DNA from: Mycolicibacterium austroafricanum
Lineage (GTDB): Bacteria; Actinomycetota; Actinomycetes; Mycobacteriales; Mycobacteriaceae
Direction: 5' to 3'
Assembly: GCF_000612725.1 (NCBI RefSeq)
Contig: NZ_HG964454.1
Location: 329,951 to 393,950 of the forward strand
DNA length: 64,000 nt
Shown in pieces: positions 48,683 through 59,328 of this stretch. Within the stretch, counting starts at the first letter, position 1, and each line of letters opens with the position of its first letter. The notes below the pieces were generated by a model. It was not told the origin of the DNA and did no database searches. It saw nothing but the letters and a program-made list of their open reading frames with translations. A program made the translations under genes and the position numbers.

Positions 48683-49459
48683 TCAACGTAGTGACGCGGC
48701 GGTCTCGTCGTCGGCGGGCAGGAAGGCTTCGATGCTGAGCTCGGCCGCGGTCAGGTCCAGTGCGGTGCCGAACGTCGTGACCATGCTGAGGAATCGGAGC
48801 AGACGCCCATCCTCGGTCACCAGCTCCAGCGGCACGGCGACACTGCCCAGGTCGGGGGAGTCGTCGAAACCTCCAGGGTAGGAATCTATTTCGGCCAACA
48901 GGTCGGCCAGTTCGGCCGACCCGGCCGTGTCGACTTCGCGCCGCAGCCGCTCCACCAGGTGGGTTCGCCACTGTGCGAGGTTGCGGATGCGGGGGGCCAG
49001 CCCGTCCGGATGCAGCGCGATACGCAGGGCGTTGGGCCGGCCGAGAAGGTGCGGCGCAACCCCGTCGAGCAGTATCGAGGCACCCGGGTTGGCCTGCAGG
49101 ATCCACCAGCCCCGATCGACCACCACACACGGATACGGGTCGTAGGCCGCCAGTACCATCTGCACACCGGCGCGCACCGCGGCCATGTCCGGCGCCTGCA
49201 GGGACCGTTCGCCGTACACCGGTGCCAGGCCGGCCGCGACGAACAGCCGATTCTGTTCGCGTTGCGGCACATCGAGCACCGTCGCCAGCCGCAGCACCAT
49301 CGCCCTGCTGGGTGCCGACCGTCCGGTCTCGATGAAACTGACGTGCCGTGCCGACACGCCGGCGGCCAGGGCCAGGTCGAGTTGACTGAGCCTCCGGCGT
49401 CGGCGCCAGTCGCGCATCATGGCCCCGAATGTCATCGGTGGTCGTTGCACACTCGTCAC
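48683..49459 (-). CDS. XRE-family regulator with MmyB-like ligand domain
   Basis: A 258-residue regulator. An N-terminal XRE helix-turn-helix (GAMMRDWRRRRRLSQLDLALAAGVSARHVSFIETGRS) is followed by an MmyB-like domain (about 100-258) with VVVDRGWWILQANPGA, PNALRIALHPDGL and LVTEDGRLLRFLSMVTTFGT. MmyB-type domains bind fatty-acid-like ligands. GTG at 49459 or ATG at 49435 is the start. A perfect palindrome lies 35 bases upstream in the divergent promoter with a small membrane protein gene. Confidence 0.85.
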   Translation of the reverse strand: MTSVQRPPMTFGAMMRDWRRRRRLSQLDLALAAGVSARHVSFIETGRSAPSRAMVLRLATVLDVPQREQNRLFVAAGLAPVYGERSLQAPDMAAVRAGVQMVLAAYDPYPCVVVDRGWWILQANPGASILLDGVAPHLLGRPNALRIALHPDGLAPRIRNLAQWRTHLVERLRREVDTAGSAELADLLAEIDSYPGGFDDSPDLGSVAVPLELVTEDGRLLRFLSMVTTFGTALDLTAAELSIEAFLPADDETAASLR

Positions 49460-49493
49460 CGTCCCAGTCTGACTCGCGCGCCCATGCGGGGCC

Positions 49494-49510
49494 ATTACCT
49501 CTGAGGTAAT
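49494..49510. promoter_or_regulatory. Palindrome ATTACCTC-T-GAGGTAAT, probable XRE operator
   Basis: A perfect 8-bp inverted repeat around a single T lies between the divergent XRE regulator and small membrane protein genes. A further half-site, TTACCTCA, occurs at about 49519. Position and symmetry suggest the XRE protein controls both genes. Confidence 0.6.
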
Positions 49511-49568
49511 TGCATCGCTTACCTCACGCGGCGCACCGTGGAGTGAGCCACCCGAGAAAGGCGACGAC

Positions 49569-49877
49569 ATGTGCCCCCGAGAACCGAGCGTTGACGTTCC
49601 GATCCCGAGATGGTTGCGGGTGGTCCTGATCTGCGACCGCGCAGGGTCGTCGTGGTACATCGGCGCCGGATTCTTCTTCGCGCCGGTGCTGGCGCTGGTA
49701 TCCCCGTGGCCCGCGCTCACCGCGGCACTGTGGGTGTTCATCGCTCTCGCCGGCTTGTGGCTCGGCCTGCTCGGTGTCGCGATGGCCACCGGACTCGCCG
49801 TCGTGCTGCGGTCGAATACCGAGATCCCGGAGGACTATTGGCGTTCGATCCTGGAATATCCGCGTCTCACGCGATGA
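49569..49877 (+). CDS. Small membrane protein
   Basis: A 102-residue protein with two transmembrane helices (about 37-57 and 60-82, AGFFFAPVLALVSPW and ALWVFIALAGLWLGLLG) and a soluble C-terminus. It starts with ATG at 49569 preceded by GAAAGG. It diverges from the XRE regulator across the palindrome and is probably its target. Function unknown. Confidence 0.65.
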   Translation: MCPREPSVDVPIPRWLRVVLICDRAGSSWYIGAGFFFAPVLALVSPWPALTAALWVFIALAGLWLGLLGVAMATGLAVVLRSNTEIPEDYWRSILEYPRLTR

Positions 49878-49946
49878 GTAGCTGCGGATGACACTGCTCT
49901 GCCACGCCGTGAGCAGCCGCGAGTGCGACCTCGTCGTCGCCGGGGT

Positions 49947-51206
49947 CTAGTGGGCGACCGGACAGCCCGACGGCCCGGTGTAGTCGACCTGCCAATGCTT
50001 GATGCCGTTGAGCCACCCGGAGCGAAGGCGGTCAGGGGTGCCCGCGGAGCTCAGATCGGGCAGGTGGTCGGCGATGGCGTTGAACATCAGGTCGATGGTC
50101 ATTCTGGCCAGGTTGGCGCCGATGCAGTAGTGCGCACCGGTGCCGCCGAACCCAACGTGGGGGTTGGGGTCACGCATGATGTCGAACGTGAACGGGTCGT
50201 CGAACACCTCCTCGTCGAAGTTCGCCGACCGGTACGACATGACCACCCGCTGGCCCTTCTTGATCTGCACGCCGGAGAGTTCGTAATCCCGTAGCGCGGT
50301 GCGCTGAAACGACGTGACCGGCGTGGCCCACCGCACGATCTCGTCGACCGCGGTGGCCGGGCGCTCACGCTTGAACAGCTCCCACTGGTCAGGGTGCTCG
50401 GTGAACGCGATCATGCCGTGGGTGATGGAGTTGCGGGTGGTTTCGTTGCCTGCGACCGCCAGCAGCACCATGAAGAAGCCGAACTCGTCGTCGGTGAGCT
50501 TGTGGCCGTCAACGTCGGCCTCGATCAGCTTGGTGACGATGTCCTCGCCGGGCTGTTCGGCCCGAAGGGCTGCCAGCTGCATCGCGTACATGATGAGTTC
50601 GGTTGCCGCATTGCGATTGTCGTAGTGGGCGAACTCGGGATCGTCGTCGCTGACCATCTGGTTGGACCAGTCGAAGAGCTTCTTGCGGTCCTCCAGCGGC
50701 ACCCCGAGCAGGCCGGCGATGGCCTGCAGCGGCAGTTCGCACGACACCTGTTCGACGAAGTCGCCCGCGCCTGCGGCAGCCGCCGACTTCGCAATGTTGT
50801 GAGCGCGTTGGGCGAGGTCCTCGCGCAACCGCTCGACCGCACGGGGGGTGAATCCTCGCGAGATTATCTTGCGCAGGTGGGTGTGCCGCGGTGCGTCCAT
50901 GTTGAGCAGCACCAGACTTCCCGTCTCGACCTGCTCGGTGGTGGAACCCTCCGGATAGCGCGGCAGCGCGGTCTTCTGCTGACTGGAGAACACTTCGCTG
51001 TGTTTGGAGATCTCCTTGACGTCTCTGTGCTTGGTCACCACCCAGTAGCCGCCGTCGCCGAACGGGCCCGCGCCGCCGGAGGTCTGTTCGTTCCACCAGA
51101 TCGGCGCACAGCGGCGCAGTTCGGCGAGCTCCTCGACCGGCAGACGCTCGAGGTTCAGATCGGGATCGGTGAAGTCGAATCCAGGGGGGAGCGTGGGAGT
51201 CGCCAT
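49947..51206 (-). CDS. cyp125: Cytochrome P450 CYP125 (steroid C26/27 monooxygenase)
   Basis: A 419-residue P450 nearly collinear with M. tuberculosis CYP125 as I recall it: LPPGFDFTDP, VSCELPLQAIAGLLGVP, KLFDWSNQM, VAGNETTRNSIT, FQRTALRDYELSGVQIKKG, and the haem loop FGGTGAHYCIGANLARM. The C-terminus GWLNGIKHWQVDYTG is characteristic. CYP125 oxidises the cholesterol side chain at C26/27, the first step of side-chain degradation. ATG at 51206 follows AGGAGCC. I found no KstR motif directly upstream, unlike the M. tuberculosis gene, and it is outside the usual igr operon, so it may be a paralogue. Confidence 0.92.
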   Translation of the reverse strand: MATPTLPPGFDFTDPDLNLERLPVEELAELRRCAPIWWNEQTSGGAGPFGDGGYWVVTKHRDVKEISKHSEVFSSQQKTALPRYPEGSTTEQVETGSLVLLNMDAPRHTHLRKIISRGFTPRAVERLREDLAQRAHNIAKSAAAAGAGDFVEQVSCELPLQAIAGLLGVPLEDRKKLFDWSNQMVSDDDPEFAHYDNRNAATELIMYAMQLAALRAEQPGEDIVTKLIEADVDGHKLTDDEFGFFMVLLAVAGNETTRNSITHGMIAFTEHPDQWELFKRERPATAVDEIVRWATPVTSFQRTALRDYELSGVQIKKGQRVVMSYRSANFDEEVFDDPFTFDIMRDPNPHVGFGGTGAHYCIGANLARMTIDLMFNAIADHLPDLSSAGTPDRLRSGWLNGIKHWQVDYTGPSGCPVAH

Positions 51207-51371
51207 ACGTTGGCTCCTAAACGTCGAACGGCCGTATCGCATTGCTACACCACATGACGGTTTCCGGGTGAGAAGTTGGGCGAAGTACGCCGAATCTCTG
51301 CAGCCGCTGTAACGAAATCGGCGAGAATGCTGATTCATCCTGTGACCACAAAGGAACCGGGAGGGTGCAAC

Positions 51372-51899
51372 GTGAAGTTCGGTTTCCGCGCAAGGATCGC
51401 GTCCGTCGCCGGTGCAGCCGCGTTCGCGACGCTCATCGCCGCCGCGCCGTCGGCATCGGCCGACCCGGCCGCGCCCGCTCCGGCGCCACTGCCTGTGCCC
51501 GGCCCGGCGGTGCCCGACTCCGCGCCGCTGCCCGCGCCTGTTGCGGCGCCGATGGCCTCACCGGTTCCGGCGCCGCTGGCCGCGCCCATCGCCGGTCCCG
51601 CATCCGTGCAGTCGCTCGCCGCCGGACCTGTCGAGCCGGTGGCCGAGGGGGTGCCGCACCTGGCCAGCCCGGAGAACCTGCCGCCGGGCACCAGCACCAC
51701 CCCCACCCAGCAGTCGCGTCTGGGATATCTGCGCGACCTCTGGCATGCGATGCAGACCCAGGAGGTCAGCGGGAGCAACGCGCTGCTGCTGCTGACGCAG
51801 CGTCCGCTGAGCTCCTCGCCGTCGGCGGGAATGCCTGCGGGTCCGCAACCCGTGGCACCGCCCGCACCGGCGCCCGTGGCGCCTCCCGTCGTTCCCTAG
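51372..51899 (+). CDS. Secreted Ala/Pro-rich protein
   Basis: A 175-residue protein with a signal peptide (VKFGFRARIASVAGAAAFAT...) cleaved near SASADPA, a long Pro/Ala/Val low-complexity segment (about 33-90), and a short conserved block HLASPENLPPG followed by LGYLRDLWHAMQTQ. GTG at 51372 is preceded by GGGAGGG. Function unknown; probably in the envelope or secreted. Its stop interlocks with that of the molybdopterin oxidoreductase on the other strand. Confidence 0.7.
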   Translation: MKFGFRARIASVAGAAAFATLIAAAPSASADPAAPAPAPLPVPGPAVPDSAPLPAPVAAPMASPVPAPLAAPIAGPASVQSLAAGPVEPVAEGVPHLASPENLPPGTSTTPTQQSRLGYLRDLWHAMQTQEVSGSNALLLLTQRPLSSSPSAGMPAGPQPVAPPAPAPVAPPVVP

Positions 51900-54160
51900 C
51901 CGACTGCCCGGAGCCCGTCGTCGGCTGACACCTTCTCGATCCGGGCGGGCACGTGTTTGTGCCACGGCGTTCCGGCGTACGCGTCGCGCCATGCGCTCGA
52001 CGTCAGCGCGTTCGGCGCGACCCCGGGCACCGCGGCCCCGCCCGCGCCGTCGGCGAAATCGACGCCGTACCCGTTGGGCAGTGAGGCGTGCCCCGGCAGC
52101 ATCGATGCGCTGATCTCCACGGTGGCCTCGGCGCTGCCCGCCGCGGTGGTGATGCGGGCCCTGCCGCCGTCGCTGAGGCCGAGCGCGGCGGCATCCTCGA
52201 CGCTGACCCGCAGCGCGCCGTCGCTGTCGCGCTTGCGCCACGCCGGGTCGCGCATGATGTCGTTGGCGGTGTAGGCGCGGCGTTCGCCTGCGGACAACAC
52301 GATCGGGAAGTCGGCCGTGGTGCGGGCAGCCGGTGCGGCGGACAGCGCCGCGACTTCGGCGAGCATCTCCGGTATGTCCAGCGCGATCTTGCGGTCCGGG
52401 TGCGTGATCAGCGTGAAATCGTCCTCGTAATCGTGCACGGTGAACGTCACACCCGACCTGCCGTCGAGGATCGCGGAAAACAGCGCGTTGCCGTCCGCAT
52501 GTCCGGCCCGCCGCACCGCGTCCGGATACGTCATCGCGGTCTTCTGCGCCAGTCCCCACAACGCTGCGGCGCCGGAGAGCCCCTCGGGCAGGGTCGGGCC
52601 CAACGTCTCGTACAACACGAACGGCAGCACCTTGCCGAGTCCGGGGTTGGCCCCGACCGCCGCGAGGAACGCCTCGGTGAACTCAGGTAGCCCCTGCGCT
52701 GCGGCTCGGCGCAGCGGCGCGAGCTCCGCACCGTCGACCACGTCGAGCTCTCGCATCAGGCGGGCCCAGATCTCCGGCTCGGGCAGCGTGCCGGGCAGCG
52801 GCTCCATCAGGCGGTGGCGCAGGTGGAAGGTGTTGTGCGGGAACTCGAGGTTGAAGAACGTCGCCTCGGCCTTCTCGAACTGGGTGGCGGCGGGGAGCAC
52901 GTAGTGCGCCAGCCGCGCAGTCTCGGTCATCGCCACGTCGATCACCACCAGCAGCTCGAGGTCGGCGAAGGCGCGCCGGACGGCAGCTGAGTCCGCCAGT
53001 GAATGCGCCGGATTGCTGCTTTCGACGATCATGGCGCGGAAACGGTCGGGGTGATCGGTGTGGATCTCCTCGGGGATCACGCTGCTGGGCATCAGCCCGC
53101 CGATGATCGGGGCGCCCGTGACCGGGGTGCGCCCCACCCCGCCGGGCCGGAACAGCGGCGCGAACGACGAATGCAGGTGCTGGGCACCGCGTTTGGCGAA
53201 GTTGCCGGTCAGGATCCACAGCATCTTGTTCAGATACGAGCACAGCGTGCTGTTCGGCGACTGCTGGACGCCGAGATCCTCGAACACCGCGACACTGCCG
53301 GCGGCACCGATCCGGCGCGCGGCTGCCCGCAAAAGCTCCTCGTCGACGCCGCACCGCTGGGCGTAGTCGGCGACGGGCACCTCGGCCAGCACCGTACGCA
53401 CGGCCTGCACGCCGGTGACGTGGTCAGCGAGAAACGTTTCATCGCACAGCTTCTCCTGTACCAGCACACCAGCCAGAGCGGCCAGACACCAGGCGTCGGT
53501 GCCGGGCCGCACCCGCAGGTGATAGTCGGCCATCTTTGCGGTATCGGTGAGGACGGGGTCGATCACGATCATCGACCGGGCCGGGTCCTTGGCGATCTCG
53601 TTGAGCACCACGCGGGCCCGCGGGAAGCTCTGCGACATCCACGGGTTCTTGCCGACGAAGACCGACACCTCGGCGTGCTCGAACTCTCCCCGGGTGTGAC
53701 CGCCGTAGAAGTGGGCGTCGATCCAGTACTCGCCGGTCTTCTCCTGGGCCAGGGCGTTGGAGCGGTAGTGCGAGCCCAGTGCCTTGAGGAAGGCGCCGCT
53801 GTAGGCCCCGCCCAGGTGGTTACCCTGACCGCCGCCACCGTAGTAGAGGATCTTGTCGCCGCCGTGCGTGTCGGCGATGCCGCGAAAGCCTGCGGCGATC
53901 TCCGATATTGCGGTGTCCCAGTCGATTTCCTCGTAGCTGCCGTCGGGCTTGCGCCGCATCGGCGAGGTCAGGCGGTTGCGGTTGTTCTGATAGTGGTCCA
54001 ACCGCAGCGCCTTGTTGCAGGTGTATCCGCGTGAGGCCGGGTGCAACTTGTCGCCCCGGATGCGCGCGAGGGCGCGACCTTCCACCTGCACCACGATGCC
54101 GCAGTTACATTCGCAGAGGATGCAGGCGGTGGGCTGCCACTGGCCGGTCTGCTCGGTCAT
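51896..54160 (-). CDS. Molybdopterin (bis-MGD) oxidoreductase
   Basis: A 754-residue member of the DMSO-reductase/formate-dehydrogenase family. The N-terminal [4Fe-4S] motif is CILCECNCGIVV followed by YTCNKA. The catalytic domain includes GGGGQGNHLGGAYSG and SSNPAHSLADSAAV; the C-terminal molybdopterin domain has GHASLPNGYG and APNALTSSAWRD. No Tat signal is visible, so it is probably cytoplasmic. Order with the overlapping TetR gene matches what I recall of M. tuberculosis Rv0197 and Rv0196. Substrate unknown. Confidence 0.88.
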   Translation of the reverse strand: MTEQTGQWQPTACILCECNCGIVVQVEGRALARIRGDKLHPASRGYTCNKALRLDHYQNNRNRLTSPMRRKPDGSYEEIDWDTAISEIAAGFRGIADTHGGDKILYYGGGGQGNHLGGAYSGAFLKALGSHYRSNALAQEKTGEYWIDAHFYGGHTRGEFEHAEVSVFVGKNPWMSQSFPRARVVLNEIAKDPARSMIVIDPVLTDTAKMADYHLRVRPGTDAWCLAALAGVLVQEKLCDETFLADHVTGVQAVRTVLAEVPVADYAQRCGVDEELLRAAARRIGAAGSVAVFEDLGVQQSPNSTLCSYLNKMLWILTGNFAKRGAQHLHSSFAPLFRPGGVGRTPVTGAPIIGGLMPSSVIPEEIHTDHPDRFRAMIVESSNPAHSLADSAAVRRAFADLELLVVIDVAMTETARLAHYVLPAATQFEKAEATFFNLEFPHNTFHLRHRLMEPLPGTLPEPEIWARLMRELDVVDGAELAPLRRAAAQGLPEFTEAFLAAVGANPGLGKVLPFVLYETLGPTLPEGLSGAAALWGLAQKTAMTYPDAVRRAGHADGNALFSAILDGRSGVTFTVHDYEDDFTLITHPDRKIALDIPEMLAEVAALSAAPAARTTADFPIVLSAGERRAYTANDIMRDPAWRKRDSDGALRVSVEDAAALGLSDGGRARITTAAGSAEATVEISASMLPGHASLPNGYGVDFADGAGGAAVPGVAPNALTSSAWRDAYAGTPWHKHVPARIEKVSADDGLRAVG

Positions 54161-54756
54161 CGGGGGGCTCGCTTTCTCGCGGCGGGGGAGGTCTGGCTGC
54201 GGATCAGTTCACGAAGCTGTTCCTGGACGAGATCCAGCGCCGCAGGGTTCCGGGATGCGCGGGCGACGACGATCGCGCCCTCGAAGGACGTCAACACCAG
54301 CATCGCCAAAGACGTGGCGGCCGGCCGGGCGAGTCCGTCGGCGATCAGCCGCTGCGCGAGCAGGTCGTGCCAGCGGGCGAAGGCGGCGGCAGCGCGCTCG
54401 ATGACGGCGGCCGACTGCTCGGGCTTGTCCGGATCGCCCGCCTCCACGGTCACCGCCACCACCGGGCAGCCGGCGCGAAAGTCGCTGTCGCGCAGTTGCT
54501 TGCGGTATCCGTCGAACAGACCGTCCAGCGCCTCGAGGGTGGTGGACGCCTGCGCCAGCCGATCGGCGATGAACTCGCCGGCAAAATCGACCGCTTCGCA
54601 GAGCAACTGCGTCCGGCCGCCGGGAAAGTAGTGGTACGCGGACCCGCGCGGGGCGCCGCTGTGTGCGAGCACGTCGGCGATGGCCGTCGGGTGGGCGCCG
54701 CGCTCCCGGATCAGCAGTGCCGCGGAGATGACCATCCGCTCACGAGGACTTGTCAC
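54157..54756 (-). CDS. TetR family regulator (LmrA/YxaF type)
   Basis: A 199-residue regulator with an N-terminal helix-turn-helix (AIADVLAHSGAPRGSAYHYFPGGR) and a C-terminal domain of the LmrA/YxaF kind with GCPVVAVTVEA. Its stop overlaps the oxidoreductase ATG (ATGA), so the two are coupled. An imperfect palindrome lies 24 bases upstream of its start and is a candidate operator. Confidence 0.9.
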   Translation of the reverse strand: MTSPRERMVISAALLIRERGAHPTAIADVLAHSGAPRGSAYHYFPGGRTQLLCEAVDFAGEFIADRLAQASTTLEALDGLFDGYRKQLRDSDFRAGCPVVAVTVEAGDPDKPEQSAAVIERAAAAFARWHDLLAQRLIADGLARPAATSLAMLVLTSFEGAIVVARASRNPAALDLVQEQLRELIRSQTSPAARKRAPR

Positions 54757-54780
54757 GGTGTGACCCCCTTCAGCGCCGAC

Positions 54781-54800
54781 TATGTATACAACCCTACATA
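54781..54800. promoter_or_regulatory. Candidate TetR operator
   Basis: TATGTA and TACATA pair across an 8-base spacer that includes the palindromic octamer TGTATACA. It lies between the divergent TetR and AraC-type starts, so it may influence both. The two nested symmetries have different centres. Confidence 0.45.
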
Positions 54801-54827
54801 TCCGCGCCGCGCAGGGGAACGGAACCG

Positions 54828-54833
54828 TAGAAT
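54828..54833 (+). promoter_or_regulatory. -10 element of a probable leaderless promoter
   Basis: TAGAAT is followed by seven bases and then the AraC-type GTG at 54841, with no Shine-Dalgarno sequence. Transcription would begin at the start codon. Confidence 0.5.
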
Positions 54834-54840
54834 CCGCGGC

Positions 54841-55290
54841 GTGCCCGGCGAATCAGTCTCCGCGCAACGCCTGCGCGACCTCGCGCTGTTGCGCCGTGTC
54901 AAGGACCGGATCGACCGCGAGTTCGCGCAGCCGCTCAACGTCGAAGCCCTTGCCCGCGGCGTCAACATGTCGGCCGGGCACCTGTCCCGCCAGTTCAAGT
55001 CCGCCTACGGCGAGTCCCCGTACACCTACCTGATGACCCGGCGCATCGAACGCGCCATGGCGCTGCTTCGACGCGGCGACATGAGCGTCACCGAAGTCTG
55101 CTTCGAAGTCGGCTGCGCCTCGCTGGGCACCTTCAGCACCCGGTTCACCGAACTGGTCGGCGTCCCACCCAGCGTGTACCGCAGGGATGCCGCCGAGGTG
55201 GCGCCGGGGATCCCGTCGTGCGTGGCCAAACAGGTCACCAGACCGATCAGGAATCGAGAAGCATCGGTCGCCGCGCTGCCGTTAGCGTGA
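54841..55290 (+). CDS. AraC-family transcriptional regulator (short)
   Basis: A 149-residue protein that is essentially one AraC DNA-binding domain: VEALARGVNMSAGHLSRQFKSAYGESP is the first helix-turn-helix and VTEVCFEVGCASLGTFSTRFTELVGVPP the second. No ligand-binding domain is present. It is divergent from the TetR gene and its stop overlaps the VOC gene start. It may control the VOC and UvrA-like genes. Confidence 0.9.
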   Translation: MPGESVSAQRLRDLALLRRVKDRIDREFAQPLNVEALARGVNMSAGHLSRQFKSAYGESPYTYLMTRRIERAMALLRRGDMSVTEVCFEVGCASLGTFSTRFTELVGVPPSVYRRDAAEVAPGIPSCVAKQVTRPIRNREASVAALPLA

Positions 55291-55706
55291 CCGACATGGA
55301 CATCATGATCAACGCCAGCTTCCTTCCGCACACCGACCCGGAGGCGTCGCTGGCGTTCTACCGGGACGCCCTCGGTTTCGAGGTTCGCAAGGACGTGGGG
55401 CACCAGGACATGCGGTGGATCACGCTCGGCCCCGTCGGGCGGCCCGACACGAACATCGTGCTGACCCCGCCGGCCGCCGACCCCGGCGTCACCGACGAGG
55501 AGCGCCGCGTCATCGCCGAGATGATGGCCAAGGGCACCTACGCCAGCATCATGCTCGCCACTACCGATCTCGACGCAGTCTTCGAACGGGTGCAGGCCAG
55601 CGGAGCGGAGGTCATGCAGGAGCCGACCGACCAGCCGTGGGGTGCACGCGACTGCGCGTTCCGCGACCCCGCAGGGAGCACCGTCCGCATCCAGGAGCTG
55701 CCCTGA
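55287..55706 (+). CDS. VOC (glyoxalase/bleomycin resistance) family protein
   Basis: A 139-residue vicinal-oxygen-chelate protein: ASFLPHTDPEASLAFYRDALGFEV is the first beta-alpha-beta module, and WGARDCAFRDPAGSTVRIQE the second, with the C-terminal Glu that normally coordinates metal. These proteins bind or modify small molecules. GTG at 55287 overlaps the AraC stop; ATG at 55296 is an alternative. The UvrA-like gene begins two bases after its stop, so the three genes form an operon. Confidence 0.85.
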   Translation: MTDMDIMINASFLPHTDPEASLAFYRDALGFEVRKDVGHQDMRWITLGPVGRPDTNIVLTPPAADPGVTDEERRVIAEMMAKGTYASIMLATTDLDAVFERVQASGAEVMQEPTDQPWGARDCAFRDPAGSTVRIQELP

Positions 55707-55708
55707 GC

Positions 55709-58086
<2,378 letters not shown>

Positions 58087-58087
<1 letters not shown>

Positions 58088-58139
58088 TGATTTCGGTGTC
58101 GTTGGTCAATCTCAGGTTGACCAACGACACCGAAATCAC
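58087..58139. terminator. Perfect 23-bp hairpin between convergent genes
   Basis: A 23-bp stem (58087-58109 with 58117-58139) and a 7-base TCTCAGG loop fill the gap between the UvrA-like and nitronate monooxygenase stop codons. There is no T-tract. Arms begin with GTGATTTCGG and end with CCGAAATCAC, sharing a GATTTCGG core with the element at 29632. It should end both transcripts. Confidence 0.75.
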
Positions 58140-58141
58140 CG

Positions 58142-59272
58142 CTATACGCTGGCGGCCTCGTTGAGCTCGTTGAGCGTGTTGGTCGCCTCCAGGTACTCCT
58201 GCACCCAGCGCTCGATGACGGTCGCGGTCTTCTCCACCTTGGTGAACTGTCCGACGACCTGGCCGATCGGGTTGAACGCGACGTCGACGGTCTCGTTGGG
58301 GTACTTGTGCGTCGCAGCCACGGCCATCCCGGAAACCATGTACTGCAGCGGCATTCCGAGCGGCTTGGGGTTCTCCGGGTTCTCCCAGGCCTCGGTCCAG
58401 TCGTTGCGCAGCATGCGTGCCGGCTTTCCGGTGAACGACCGGCTGCGCACGGTGTCGCGGCTGGTGGCCTTCGCGTAAGCGGCGTGCTGGACCGGGGTGT
58501 TCTCCGATTCCTCGACCATCACCCACTGGGAGCCCGTCCACGCGCCCTGCGCGCCGAGCGCGAGCGCCGCGGCGATCTGTTGACCGCTGCCGATGCCACC
58601 GGCGGCCAGCACCGGCACCGGCGCCACCTCCTTGACGACCTGCGGCCAGAGCACGATGGAACCGACCTCACCGCTGTGTCCACCGGCCTCACCGCCCTGG
58701 GCGATGATGATGTCCACCCCGGCGTCGGCGTGCTTGCGCGCCTGTGACGGCGAGCCACACAGCGCGGCGACCTTGCGCCCCTCGGCGTGGATGTGCTCGA
58801 TCATGTCCTTGGGCGGGGTGCCGAGCGCGTTGGCGATCAGAGTCATCTTCGGGTGCCGCAACGCGACCTCGACCTGCGGGGTGGCGGTGGCCTCGGTCCA
58901 GCCGAGCAGCTGCAGCGCGTTGTCGTCGCTGTCGTCGGTGGGCACGCCGTGGTCGGCGAGGATCTTCTTCGCGAAGTCCAGGTGCTCCTGCGGAACGAGC
59001 GCGTTGAGCGTCGACTTGAGTTCGTCGGCCGACATGTTCGAGTCCATGCCCTCGTACTTGTTCGGGATCACGATGTCCACGCCGTAGGGGTGGTCGCCGA
59101 TGTTCTCGTCGATCCAGTTCAGCTCGATCTCGAGCTGTTCAGGCGTGAACCCGACCGCGCCGAGCACGCCGAAACCACCCGCCTTGCTGACGGCGACGAC
59201 CACGTCGCGGCAGTGGGTGAAAGCGAAGATAGGGAACTCGATGCCCAACTCGTCGCACAGGGGAGTATGCAT
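58142..59272 (-). CDS. Nitronate monooxygenase (2-nitropropane dioxygenase family)
   Basis: A 376-residue TIM-barrel flavoprotein: PIFAFTHCRDVVVAVSKAGGFG at the N-terminus, DIIIAQGGEAGGHSG (catalytic His region) and AAGGIGSGQQIAAALALGAQGAW for FMN phosphate. The class oxidises nitronates. The ATG at 59272 has AGGAGC seven bases upstream. A full KstR-consensus motif lies 43 bases before the start, and I recall M. tuberculosis Rv1894c, its likely counterpart, as KstR-controlled. Confidence 0.88.
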   Translation of the reverse strand: MHTPLCDELGIEFPIFAFTHCRDVVVAVSKAGGFGVLGAVGFTPEQLEIELNWIDENIGDHPYGVDIVIPNKYEGMDSNMSADELKSTLNALVPQEHLDFAKKILADHGVPTDDSDDNALQLLGWTEATATPQVEVALRHPKMTLIANALGTPPKDMIEHIHAEGRKVAALCGSPSQARKHADAGVDIIIAQGGEAGGHSGEVGSIVLWPQVVKEVAPVPVLAAGGIGSGQQIAAALALGAQGAWTGSQWVMVEESENTPVQHAAYAKATSRDTVRSRSFTGKPARMLRNDWTEAWENPENPKPLGMPLQYMVSGMAVAATHKYPNETVDVAFNPIGQVVGQFTKVEKTATVIERWVQEYLEATNTLNELNEAASV

Positions 59273-59314
59273 AGTCCGCTCCTGGTATGGCCATGGCAAC
59301 AAAAGATCAAAAAC

Positions 59315-59328
59315 TGAAACGTGTTCTA
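59315..59328. promoter_or_regulatory. KstR-consensus motif upstream of nitronate monooxygenase
   Basis: TGAAACGTGTTCTA fits TNNAACNNGTTNNA at every fixed position. It lies 43 bases upstream of the nitronate monooxygenase start and touches the 3' end of the HAD phosphatase gene (stop at 59326). KstR is the TetR-type repressor of cholesterol catabolism. Confidence 0.65.
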
